From: Thermoflexales bacterium
Lineage (GTDB): Bacteria > Chloroflexota > Anaerolineae > Fen-1058
Assembly: GCA_016931085.1 (NCBI GenBank)
Contig: JAFGFO010000342.1
Location: forward strand, 1-7,134
Reading direction: 5' to 3'
DNA length: 7,134 nucleotides
Shown here: positions 1-7,075 of the stretch, one piece after another
Position numbering within the stretch: position 1 is the first letter of the stretch
How the letters are laid out: the number at the start of each line of letters is the position of its first letter
Notes under the pieces: generated by a model
The model's input: the letters and a program-made list of their open reading frames with translations, nothing else
Told to the model about the DNA's origin: nothing
The model's database searches: none
Translations under genes and position numbers: made by a program

Positions 1-1
1 G

Positions 2-289
2 CAACTGTATCGCTACGCGGGCGTGCCCACCTGGGAGCCGTACTCATCCACGGTTGATACGGTTGGCAACACCGTCACGGCCACGATCCACGAATTCAGC
101 CCGTGGGCGATCGGCGCGCCGGGCCACGAGCCGACCGCCGTCAGCCTGCGCAGCCTCGCTTGGCGGGCCGCAGGCAGCCTGCGCGTGCCGCCGGGCGCCA
201 TCCTTGGCGTGGGGGCGCTGTGCCTGGCCGGCTGGTGGACGCTTGGCAGGCGGCACGGCGCGAACGAACGCTCTCCACGTGCACGTTAG
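2..289 (+). CDS. C-terminal part of a membrane-anchored extracellular protein (5' end outside window)
   Basis: The frame is open from the first bases of the window and ends at TAG 287-289, leaving 95 residues of a protein whose start lies upstream. The first 35 or so residues are rich in Thr, Val and aromatics (TVDTVGNTVTATIHEFSPW), as in the last strands of an extracellular beta-sandwich domain. A Pro/Ala/Arg-rich linker follows, then one hydrophobic helix (about residues 64-81, AILGVGALCLAGWWTLG) and a basic tail (RRHGANERSPRAR). By the positive-inside rule this is a C-terminal anchor with the beta-rich part outside. An internal GTG at 23 is not a credible start because the homogeneous beta pattern runs through it. 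The stop is 21 bases before the kinase gene, so the two may be co-transcribed. I cannot name the family from this fragment; its ligand or function is unknown. Confidence 0.72.
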   Translation, partial: QLYRYAGVPTWEPYSSTVDTVGNTVTATIHEFSPWAIGAPGHEPTAVSLRSLAWRAAGSLRVPPGAILGVGALCLAGWWTLGRRHGANERSPRAR

Positions 290-300
290 TCGAGCGGATC

Positions 301-306
301 AAGGTG
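301..306 (+). promoter_or_regulatory. Shine-Dalgarno site of the multidomain kinase gene
   Basis: AAGGTG, extending to AAGGTGAG, lies four bases before the ATG at 311 and is a good match to the anti-SD sequence. It supports 311 as the true start. It contrasts with the gene at 5545, which has no such site. Confidence 0.7.
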
Positions 307-310
307 AGCT

Positions 311-3300
311 ATGGCGTTGGCAATTGACGGTTACGAACTGTTGGCAACGATCCATCAAGGTCCCGTTGCCGAGATTTATCGGGCCCGCCGGCTTGACGAC
401 CATCGAGCGGTTATTCTCAAAATTCTCAAAAACAGCGCCCAGCATCCCGTTCGAGCCAGGCGCTACAAGCGGGATTACAAGATTAGCGCCTCCCTCGATG
501 CGGATGGCGTGCTCAGGCCGTATGGCCTCGAGCAGCACCAGGATCACCTGGTGATGGTCCTGGAAGATTTTGGCGGCGACCCTCTCAGCGCGCTGCTGGT
601 GCACAGGGCATTCAGCCTGGAAGAACGCCTCGCCCTGGCGGCTCAAGCCGCCGCGCTCGTGGCCGACGTTCACCGTCACAACATCGTCCATAAAGACCTC
701 AAGCCGGCCCATTTTATGGCTAACCTGGCCAGCCGGCAACTCAAACTATGCGATTTCGGCATCGCCTCGGTCTTGCAGCGAGAAACCCCTTCCCCGGCGC
801 GCCCGGACATCATCGAGGGCACCTTGGCCTACATGTCACCCGAACAAAGTGGCCGGATGAACCGCTCGGTGGATTACCGGACCGACTTGTATTCGCTGGG
901 GGTCACTTTGTACGAGTTGTTCAGCGGGCGCTTGCCCTTCGAAAGCACCGATCCTATGGAGTTGGTGCACTGTCACCTGGCCAAAATGCCGCCGCCGCTC
1001 CAGGATTTGACCCCTGGCCTGCCACCTGTGCTGGCCGAGATTGTCCACAAGCTGCTGGCCAAGACGGCCGAGGAACGCTACCAGGCAGCCTCTGGCCTCC
1101 AGGCGGATCTGGAAAAATGTCACGCCCAGTTGTGCCAGACGGGCCGGATCGAGGCGTTTACGATCGCAACCCACGATGTATCCGATATCTTGCAGATTTC
1201 CGAACGCTTGTATGGCCGGGATGTGGAGTTGGGTGAGCTGATGGCGTTGGTGGACCGCGCGGCGGCCGGCAGCAAGGAAATCATTTTTTGCACGGGCGCG
1301 CCTGGCATCGGCAAAACGAGCCTGATCAAGGAGCTGCACAAGCCCATCGTGGAACGGCGAGGCTATTTCATCAGTGGCAAATACGATCTGTTTAAACGCA
1401 ACATCCCCTATTCGGCCATCAGCCAGGCTGCTCAAGCTTTTGTGGACTACCTGCTGGCCGAAAGCCAGGCGGAGCTTGAGAGGTGGAAAAAAGATATCCT
1501 GGAGTGCGTTGGACAGAACGGGCAACTCGCCGTCGAGTTTATCCCAGAGCTGGCGTTGATTATCGGACCACAGCCAGACGTGCTCCCCTTACCCCTGGCT
1601 GAATCGCAAAAGCGCTTCCACATGGTGGTTCAGAACTTGATGAGAGTCTCTGCTGCTGCTAACCACCCGCTGGCCTTGTTCCTGGACGATTTGCAGTGGG
1701 CCGATCATTCCAGCATGCAACTGCTCGAGGTCTTGCTGGGCGATCCGGAATTGGACCATTTTGTGTTCCTGGGTGCCTATCGCGAGACCGAAGTCGACAG
1801 CACGCACCCGCTGGCCAGCTTGTTGGAGAGGCTGGAGGTGGTTGGGGCGCCATGGCAGGTCATTCCGCTCGGAGCGCTGAGCTGGGACCACATCAGCCAA
1901 TTGCTGGGCGATAGTCTTCATCGTGAGGCTGAGGACACGCTCGACCTGGCCTCTATCGTCCACGCCAAGACGGCCGGCAACCCCTTTTTCACCCGCGAGT
2001 TTCTCCAAACCCTGTATAACGAGGGCTTGATCGGTTATCGAGATGGCTGGACCTACGATCTGGCCCGCATACAACTGGCCGGCATCACGGATAACGTGGT
2101 CGAGCTGGTGGCCGCCAGGATTGAGAGGCTCGCCCCACATACCTGGGACGTGCTCAAGATTGCAGCCTGCATCGGCTTCGAGTTCTACATGGACACGCTG
2201 GCCCTGGTTTCCGGCAAGGACGAGGAGGCGCTGTTTGACGAGCTCAAGCCAGCCTTTGACGCTGGCATCGTCGTCAAGGTGGCCGGGGAAGCCAGGTTCG
2301 TGCACGATAAGGTGAGCGAAGCGGCTCACGCCTTGATCGAGGCCGGGGAGCGGCGGGCGCTTCATCATCAAATCGCCCGCGCCCTGCTTTCCCAGGCAGA
2401 GCTGCACGAAGAGCGGCTGTTCAACATCGCCGACCAGTTAAACCAGGCCGGGCCGCTGCTCGACGAGGCCGAGAAAAAGCTGGCGCTCGAATTCAACCTG
2501 CGGGCGGGGAAAAAGGCCAAGGCATCGGCGGCCTACGAGGCGGCGATCGACTTTTTCCGCAACGCGGTGGGGGTGCTGCCCGAGCACGCCTGGGAAAGCG
2601 AGTACCCCCTCACCCTGGCGCTGTATACGGAGTGGGCCGAAGCGGAATACATGGCCGTCCATTATCAACGCGCCGAGGAGTTGTTCGACGTCGTCCTGCG
2701 CCACGCTCGCTCCATGCTCGACAAGATGAGAATTTACTCGGTGATGATCAGCTATTACCAGGGCGTGGCGCGCTTCGAGGAAGGTGCCGAGTTGGGAATC
2801 CGCGTGCTGCGTGAGATCGGCATCCCCTTCCCCGACCTGGAGGCGATCGATCGCCAGGCCGAGCTGGAGCAAATGGCACGCTTCCGGCGTAACCTGGCTG
2901 TGAGATCGGTCGCCGATCTGGCAAAGCTGCCGCCGCTCCAAGACCCGCTTTTGGCTGAAGCCATGGGGCTTATGGTCCACCTGGCGGTCATTTTTTGGGC
3001 GGCTTACCCACACGCTGTTTCCCGGATTTTGTTTGAATTGGTCAACTTGTCGCTGGAACACGGCTTGTGCCCACCCACACCGGTTGGACTGGTCACGCTG
3101 TCCTCGACCCTCATTGACGATTTTGACGAGTTTGAATTGGGGTACCAATTGGGGCGAATCGCTCTCGAGATTCAATCCAGCTTTGGCAACAATTACTACA
3201 ACACGATCGTGATGCTCAGCTTTTACAATCATACCCAGTACTGGAAAAAGCCGCTGCGGGCGGGACACGAACATATGATGCAGGCCTACCACGCCGCTTT

Positions 3301-5383
3301 GCAAACGGGCAACATCCAATGGGCCTCGTACTGCCTCAACCATTATTGCCTGCGGCGCTTGCTGGCCGGGGATAAGCTAGAGCTTGCCAAGGCGGATTAC
3401 GATCACTACACGCCAGCCCTGTACCGCCTGGAGCGCCAAGACGCGCTTGGCTATTTCAACCCGCCCAAACAGGCTGTCTATAACCTGGCCGGTTACGCCA
3501 TCGATCCGCTAAAATTGACCAGCGATTTCTTTGACGAGGACGAGAACCTGGCGCGCTACTTGCAAATCCAACAGGTGGACGCCGCCGGCCTGGTCTACTT
3601 TTGCCGTCTGTTCGTCTCGTGCGTGTTCGGCGAGTACCCACGCGCCCTCCAGGTCGTCGAGGAAAGCCAGGGATCGATGACGGCTGTCCATTCTCAGTTT
3701 CAAAGCTATTTTGCCGCGTTCCTGTCGGGACTGGCGTACTTGCAGAATTGCCAGCCGGCCCCGGAAGCCAGTCGGCCGGGACTCTTGTCGAACGCCCTCG
3801 AAATCCAGTCCGATCTCGAAACGTGGGCTGGCGTCTGCCCGGCCAATTTTTCGGCCATGTACCTGCTCGTTTCGGCCGAAGTGGCCCGCATCAAGGGTGA
3901 GGAGCCGGCCGCCGTGGATTTGTACAGGCAGGCGATCGACGCCGCCGTGGAAGCCGAGTTCCCCCATATCGCAGCCTTGGCCAACGAACTGGTGGCCAAG
4001 TTCTGGTTGGCTGGCGGGAACTGGCGCTACGCCAGGACTCACCTGGCCGAAGCCTACAATCACTATCGCGCTTGGGGGGCCGTTCCCAAGCTTCGCAGGC
4101 TGGAAGCAGACTATCCGTGGCTGGCAGGCCAGGCGGTGGCCCTCAGCAGGACGAGCACGGGCGAACCGGGGCTGTTCGATCTGAACACAGTTCTCAAAGC
4201 CTCCCAGGCCATCTCGAGCGAAATCGGCCTGGAAAAATTGCTCTCTACCATGATGACTATCATTGTCGAAAACGCCGGCGCTCAAAAGGGATTCCTCGTC
4301 CTGGAAGAGGCCGAGCGCTGGCTCATCGAGGCCGCCGCCGATGTGGACGCGGCCCGAGTTGAGGTTTTGCAGTCCGTTCCTCTCGAAAACACTCAGGCCT
4401 TGGCCGAGACGATCGTCCGTTACGTGGGACGCACCGGCAAAGACGTGCTCCTCCATCGTGCGTCGGAGGACAGTCAATTTGTCAACGACCCCTATATCGT
4501 CGCCAGGCAGCCCAAGTCGATACTCTGCACGGCGATTCGCTATCAAGACAGCCTGGCTGGCGTGCTGTACCTGGAAAATGACTTGGCTTACGGCGCGTTT
4601 ACCCAGGAGCGCATCGAGTTGTTGAAAATCTTGCTGCCCCAGGTGGCCATCTCGCTCAAGAACGCCCGCTTGTTCGAAGATCACAAGCGGGCCGAGGAGG
4701 CGCTGCGCTACAGCGAGGAATGGCTCAAGGCTTCGCTCAAGGAGAAAAACGTGCTCCTGGCCGAGATCCACCACCGGGTCAAGAACAATTTGCAAGTCAT
4801 CGTCAGCCTGCTCAATTTGCAGGCCAATCGCATCCAGGACGAGCGCGTCGTGGAGGCCCTCAAGGAAAGCCAGGCGCGTGTCAAATCCATGGCCCTCATC
4901 CACGAAAAGTTGTATCAATCCCCCGACCTGGCCCGGGTAGACCTGGCCGGCTACGTTCGAACGCTGCTGGCCCAGCTTTTCCGTGCCTACGAGGTCGATC
5001 CATCCACCATCCGGCTGCACGTGGACGTAGAAAAGGTCTCGCTGAATATCGGTGCAGCGGTCCCGTGCGGTTTGCTGATCAACGAGCTGGTCACCAATTG
5101 CCTGAAATACGCTTTTCCCCCCGGCAGTCCGCAGCTTGGGGGGGAAGGCGGTGAAATCCGCGTCGAGCTCTATTCGAAGGATGACAGCCTTGTCCTGAGC
5201 GTCGGCGACAATGGCGTGGGCTTCCCCCCGGACCTGGATTTTCGAAACACGCCGTCCCTGGGCTTGCAGTTGGTCGTCATCTTGACCAGGCAACTGGACG
5301 GCGAGATCGAGCTTGACCGCAGCGGTGGGACGCGCTTTAGGATCACGTTCCCGAAACAACTCGCCTGGATTGCAGATGCTTGA
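311..5383 (+). CDS. Multidomain Ser/Thr protein kinase – AAA/STAND ATPase – TPR – GAF – HisKA_2 histidine kinase
   Basis: A 1690-residue cytoplasmic signalling protein with no membrane segment seen. Residues 8-270 form a protein-kinase domain: degenerate Gly loop (IHQGPVAEIY, 14-23), ATP-binding K37, catalytic loop H127-K-D129-LKP, metal-binding D148FG, and the family signature EGTLAYMSPEQSGRMNR (169-185). Residues 299-500 begin LYGRD and carry an ATPase with Walker A GAPGIGKTS (329-337, K335) and Walker B LFLDDLQWAD (456-465). A helical segment with FVHDKVSEAA (663-672) and a long TPR-like region (about 690-1280) follow. A GAF sensor domain spans about 1290-1455, then a coiled linker. The H-box is EIHHRVKNNLQ (1485-1495), with H1488 the likely phosphoacceptor of HisKA_2 type. 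The HATPase has N-box NELVTN (1591-1596) and G1 box DNGVG (1633-1637). The order matches the multi-sensor multi-kinases of Cyanobacteria and Chloroflexota. There is no PAS or receiver domain. The catalytic-loop Asn is His134, so Ser/Thr kinase activity is uncertain. ATG 311 is chosen for its SD site and because the kinase domain starts at once. Input signal and partners are unknown. Confidence 0.95.
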   Translation: MALAIDGYELLATIHQGPVAEIYRARRLDDHRAVILKILKNSAQHPVRARRYKRDYKISASLDADGVLRPYGLEQHQDHLVMVLEDFGGDPLSALLVHRAFSLEERLALAAQAAALVADVHRHNIVHKDLKPAHFMANLASRQLKLCDFGIASVLQRETPSPARPDIIEGTLAYMSPEQSGRMNRSVDYRTDLYSLGVTLYELFSGRLPFESTDPMELVHCHLAKMPPPLQDLTPGLPPVLAEIVHKLLAKTAEERYQAASGLQADLEKCHAQLCQTGRIEAFTIATHDVSDILQISERLYGRDVELGELMALVDRAAAGSKEIIFCTGAPGIGKTSLIKELHKPIVERRGYFISGKYDLFKRNIPYSAISQAAQAFVDYLLAESQAELERWKKDILECVGQNGQLAVEFIPELALIIGPQPDVLPLPLAESQKRFHMVVQNLMRVSAAANHPLALFLDDLQWADHSSMQLLEVLLGDPELDHFVFLGAYRETEVDSTHPLASLLERLEVVGAPWQVIPLGALSWDHISQLLGDSLHREAEDTLDLASIVHAKTAGNPFFTREFLQTLYNEGLIGYRDGWTYDLARIQLAGITDNVVELVAARIERLAPHTWDVLKIAACIGFEFYMDTLALVSGKDEEALFDELKPAFDAGIVVKVAGEARFVHDKVSEAAHALIEAGERRALHHQIARALLSQAELHEERLFNIADQLNQAGPLLDEAEKKLALEFNLRAGKKAKASAAYEAAIDFFRNAVGVLPEHAWESEYPLTLALYTEWAEAEYMAVHYQRAEELFDVVLRHARSMLDKMRIYSVMISYYQGVARFEEGAELGIRVLREIGIPFPDLEAIDRQAELEQMARFRRNLAVRSVADLAKLPPLQDPLLAEAMGLMVHLAVIFWAAYPHAVSRILFELVNLSLEHGLCPPTPVGLVTLSSTLIDDFDEFELGYQLGRIALEIQSSFGNNYYNTIVMLSFYNHTQYWKKPLRAGHEHMMQAYHAALQTGNIQWASYCLNHYCLRRLLAGDKLELAKADYDHYTPALYRLERQDALGYFNPPKQAVYNLAGYAIDPLKLTSDFFDEDENLARYLQIQQVDAAGLVYFCRLFVSCVFGEYPRALQVVEESQGSMTAVHSQFQSYFAAFLSGLAYLQNCQPAPEASRPGLLSNALEIQSDLETWAGVCPANFSAMYLLVSAEVARIKGEEPAAVDLYRQAIDAAVEAEFPHIAALANELVAKFWLAGGNWRYARTHLAEAYNHYRAWGAVPKLRRLEADYPWLAGQAVALSRTSTGEPGLFDLNTVLKASQAISSEIGLEKLLSTMMTIIVENAGAQKGFLVLEEAERWLIEAAADVDAARVEVLQSVPLENTQALAETIVRYVGRTGKDVLLHRASEDSQFVNDPYIVARQPKSILCTAIRYQDSLAGVLYLENDLAYGAFTQERIELLKILLPQVAISLKNARLFEDHKRAEEALRYSEEWLKASLKEKNVLLAEIHHRVKNNLQVIVSLLNLQANRIQDERVVEALKESQARVKSMALIHEKLYQSPDLARVDLAGYVRTLLAQLFRAYEVDPSTIRLHVDVEKVSLNIGAAVPCGLLINELVTNCLKYAFPPGSPQLGGEGGEIRVELYSKDDSLVLSVGDNGVGFPPDLDFRNTPSLGLQLVVILTRQLDGEIELDRSGGTRFRITFPKQLAWIADA

Positions 5384-5431
5384 CAAAAAAACACGGCTGG
5401 GGCTGGAGGCCGCTGATGGGGCAGCGATGTA

Positions 5432-5508
5432 GGTTGGGTTGAGGCGGGTTGCAAGGCAAACCGAGCGCGAAATCCAACATTCCCCATCGCAGGAATACGG
5501 TTGGGTTG
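5432..5508 (+). repeat. Repeated GGTTGGGTTG element upstream of the transporter gene
   Basis: The 10-mer GGTTGGGTTG occurs exactly at 5432-5441 and at 5499-5508, and its core GGGTTG occurs again at 5446-5451. The second full copy overlaps the proposed -35 region of the downstream promoter. This placement fits binding sites for a regulator, but no protein or family can be assigned, and low-complexity G/T sequence could give repeats by chance. Confidence 0.4.
5433..5478 (+). other. Imperfect inverted repeat (possible mRNA hairpin after the kinase gene)
   Basis: GTTGGGTT (5433-5440) can pair with AATCCAAC (5471-5478) as eight pairs with one G-T wobble. Inside it GGTTGC (5447-5452) pairs with GCAAACC (5456-5462), with one bulged A and loop AAG. 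It lies 50 bases after the kinase stop and could act as a 3' stabilising or termination structure. No T-tract follows, so it is not a standard intrinsic terminator. Confidence 0.35.
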
Positions 5509-5536
5509 CGAAGACTCGGCCCTTTGGGTCTATAAT
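5506..5536 (+). promoter_or_regulatory. Probable promoter of the TctA-like gene, placed for a leaderless transcript
   Basis: TATAAT at 5531-5536 is a perfect match to the bacterial -10 consensus in an otherwise GC-rich region. The best -35 candidate is TTGCGA at 5506-5511, with a rather long 19-base spacer, so the -35 is weak. A start of transcription six to eight bases after the -10 box would fall at about 5543-5545, on or next to the ATG at 5545. Confidence 0.6.
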
Positions 5537-5544
5537 CAAACGTA

Positions 5545-6864
5545 ATGGATACCTTGATCTTGCTTCTGTATGCACTGGCCGGCGCGCTGATCGCCTCGCT
5601 GTTGGCGTGCGTACCGGCGCTGCACATCTACAACGTGGCGGCCCTGTTGATCCTGGCCGGCGGCAATTTGTCTGGCCTGATGACGAACGAGCAAATGGCG
5701 CTGTTCTTTCTCGGCTTGATCACCGGCTATTCGATCCTCAACACTATCCCCTCGATTTTCCTCTCCTCGCCCGACGACAGCATGGTGTTCATCGTGCTGC
5801 CTGGGCAAAAGTACTTGCTGCAGGGGCGCGGCTTTGAAGCCTCGATCCTGACCGGCGTGGGCAGCCTGGCGGCGATCGCCGTGATCGTGGCCGGCAGCCC
5901 GCTGGCCGGCCCGGCCTTTTCGACCGTGCGTAGCATTCTCTCGCCCCACCTGGGTTGGATATTGGCAGCGATTTCGGTCTATATGTTACAAAGTGAGTGG
6001 CCCAAGTCCTCTGATCGCAGGCCGACACCGTTGGGGAGGCTGACAGAAGCCTGGACCGGCCTGGGGGCGGGGCTGTTGACCTTTCTGCTGTCGGGGCTAT
6101 TGGGCTTTATCCTGATGTACCGCAGCCCCGTCCCGCTCGAGATCGCTTTCCAGAACCTGATGCCGGCTTTCGTGGGCTTGTTCGCCATCCCCTGGGTGCT
6201 GCTCAACATCGCGGCCCGCGTGCAGATCCCCAAGCAGCACGAAGCCCACTCGATCGACGTCACGCCCGAGCTGATCGCGCGCGGCACCTTTGCCGGGGCG
6301 TTGGGCGGCAGCTTTGCGGCGTTTTTCCCGGTCGTCACCGGCGGCATCGGGGGCTTTTTGGCCGGGCACGCCACGGCTCAGCGCGATGACCGGCTGTTCA
6401 TCTTGTCCCAGGGCGCCAGCAAGGTCTTTTACTATGTGGGCGGCTTTTTGCTCTTTTTCGTGCCCGGCCTTGGGATGACGCGCGGGGGGATGGCCTGGAT
6501 GCTCAGCACGGTGTATACAGTCAACTCGCCCCGGATGTACTTCACCGCCATCGCCGCCGTGGCCGTCGCCGGGGCGGTGGCGTTCCTGTTGCTCTTTCCC
6601 CTGACGCGGCTGACCATAAACCTGCTAGAACTTGTGCCCTACCAGCTCGTCTCGGCCCTCACGCTGGCGGTCCTCGTCACCCTGGTGTTCGTTTTCACAG
6701 GCTGGGGTGGACTGCTGGTCTCCCTGGTCGCTGCCGGCATTGGCTTGATCCCGGTCGTGTGGAGGAGTCGCCGCATGAACTGTATGGGTGTGCTCTTGCT
6801 GCCCATCACGTTGAATATGGCGGGCGTGGGACCAATGGTAGCGGGTTGGCTGGGGCTAGTGTGA
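5545..6864 (+). CDS. TctA-like polytopic membrane protein (COG1784-type putative transporter permease)
   Basis: A 439-residue, strongly hydrophobic protein with about 11-13 membrane helices. It resembles the TctA superfamily, in particular the COG1784 branch known mostly from Archaea. The supporting motifs are IPSIFLSSPDD (68-78) followed by VLPGQKYLLQGRGFEA (84-99), which matches the family pattern PSIFLGAPD...LPGH..L..GRGYEA. A Gly-rich helix pair, GTFAGALGGSFAAFFP (247-262), opens the second half in the way the second structural repeat of TctA does. TctA proteins form the large permease subunit of tripartite tricarboxylate transporters, but no TctB or TctC subunit is visible here, and substrates of the COG1784 branch are not established. 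The first-half motif that is usually PGI reads VPALHIYN (23-30). The ATG at 5545 fits the family N terminus (helix from residue 3) although no SD precedes it; the next Met is residue 46. The 3' end overlaps the convergent small gene by 9 bases. Confidence 0.82.
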   Translation: MDTLILLLYALAGALIASLLACVPALHIYNVAALLILAGGNLSGLMTNEQMALFFLGLITGYSILNTIPSIFLSSPDDSMVFIVLPGQKYLLQGRGFEASILTGVGSLAAIAVIVAGSPLAGPAFSTVRSILSPHLGWILAAISVYMLQSEWPKSSDRRPTPLGRLTEAWTGLGAGLLTFLLSGLLGFILMYRSPVPLEIAFQNLMPAFVGLFAIPWVLLNIAARVQIPKQHEAHSIDVTPELIARGTFAGALGGSFAAFFPVVTGGIGGFLAGHATAQRDDRLFILSQGASKVFYYVGGFLLFFVPGLGMTRGGMAWMLSTVYTVNSPRMYFTAIAAVAVAGAVAFLLLFPLTRLTINLLELVPYQLVSALTLAVLVTLVFVFTGWGGLLVSLVAAGIGLIPVVWRSRRMNCMGVLLLPITLNMAGVGPMVAGWLGLV

Positions 6865-7062
6865 GAACAAACGGTATGTGTAAATTGCACCTACTACCAC
6901 CAAAAACCACGCAGTAGGCCACACTACCCACAATGTCGCCAACACTTTAGCATCGCCACCACCGCACAATCCATTGTTCCAAGCAATATAGATGACGAAT
7001 AGCCCTGCGATGATGGTGAGCCAAGTATTGATGGCAGTTGTCGTGTCTATAGAATTACTCAT
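6856..7062 (-). CDS. Small two-helix membrane protein with a GGGDAK motif (possible A24 prepilin-peptidase-like fragment)
   Basis: A 68-residue protein read on the minus strand from ATG 7062-7060 to TAG 6858-6856. An in-frame TAG lies three codons before the ATG, so it cannot be extended upstream in this frame. There are two hydrophobic segments, about residues 14-28 and 40-63, joined by CGGGDAKVLATLW (33-45). GGGDAK resembles the GxGD motif holding the second catalytic Asp of A24 (PF01478) prepilin and preflagellin peptidases, and the residues after it also fit that style. The only earlier Asp, D6, is 31 residues from D37 with one helix between, whereas known members have about 60 residues and two helices; a normal two-Asp active site is therefore unlikely. 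It could be a remnant, a minimal derivative or an unrelated protein. No SD is seen. GC here is about 47%, clearly below the neighbouring genes. It overlaps the TctA-like gene tail to tail. Confidence 0.5.
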   Translation of the reverse strand: MSNSIDTTTAINTWLTIIAGLFVIYIAWNNGLCGGGDAKVLATLWVVWPTAWFLVVVGAIYTYRLFSH

Positions 7063-7075
7063 GAAAAACTATCAC

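Noticed and set aside
366..475. Degenerate Gly-rich loop and no clear alpha-C Glu (Asp at 55) in the kinase domain, considered as evidence of a dead kinase
   Set aside because: As I recall them, members of this multi-kinase family commonly have a degenerate Gly loop and a substituted Glu, so these features alone are ordinary for the family; only His134 stands out.
54..554. Plus-strand open frame of 166 codons spanning the gap between the first two genes
   Set aside because: It is out of frame with both well-supported genes, is Arg/Ala/Ser-rich in the manner of GC-rich shadow frames, and shows no motif.
5411..5426. Perfect 5-bp hairpin CGCTG-ATGGGG-CAGCG after the kinase stop, considered as an intrinsic terminator
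   Set aside because: The stem is short and no T-tract follows; the only homopolymer nearby is an A-run before it (5384-5391).
5518..5530. GGCCC-TTT-GGGTC next to the -10 box, considered as an operator palindrome
   Set aside because: The arms have a mismatch and are only about five bases long; too weak to support a site.
3509..5575. Very long minus-strand open frame (688 codons) opposite the 3' part of the kinase gene, in a series with other minus-strand open frames at 299-739, 836-1525, 1589-2407 and 2438-3343
   Set aside because: All are in the frame whose codons are exact complements of the kinase codons. Stops there require TTA, CTA or TCA in the kinase gene, which are rare codons in GC-rich DNA. 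The sense strand has unbroken recognised domains, and the antisense products show no recognisable motifs.
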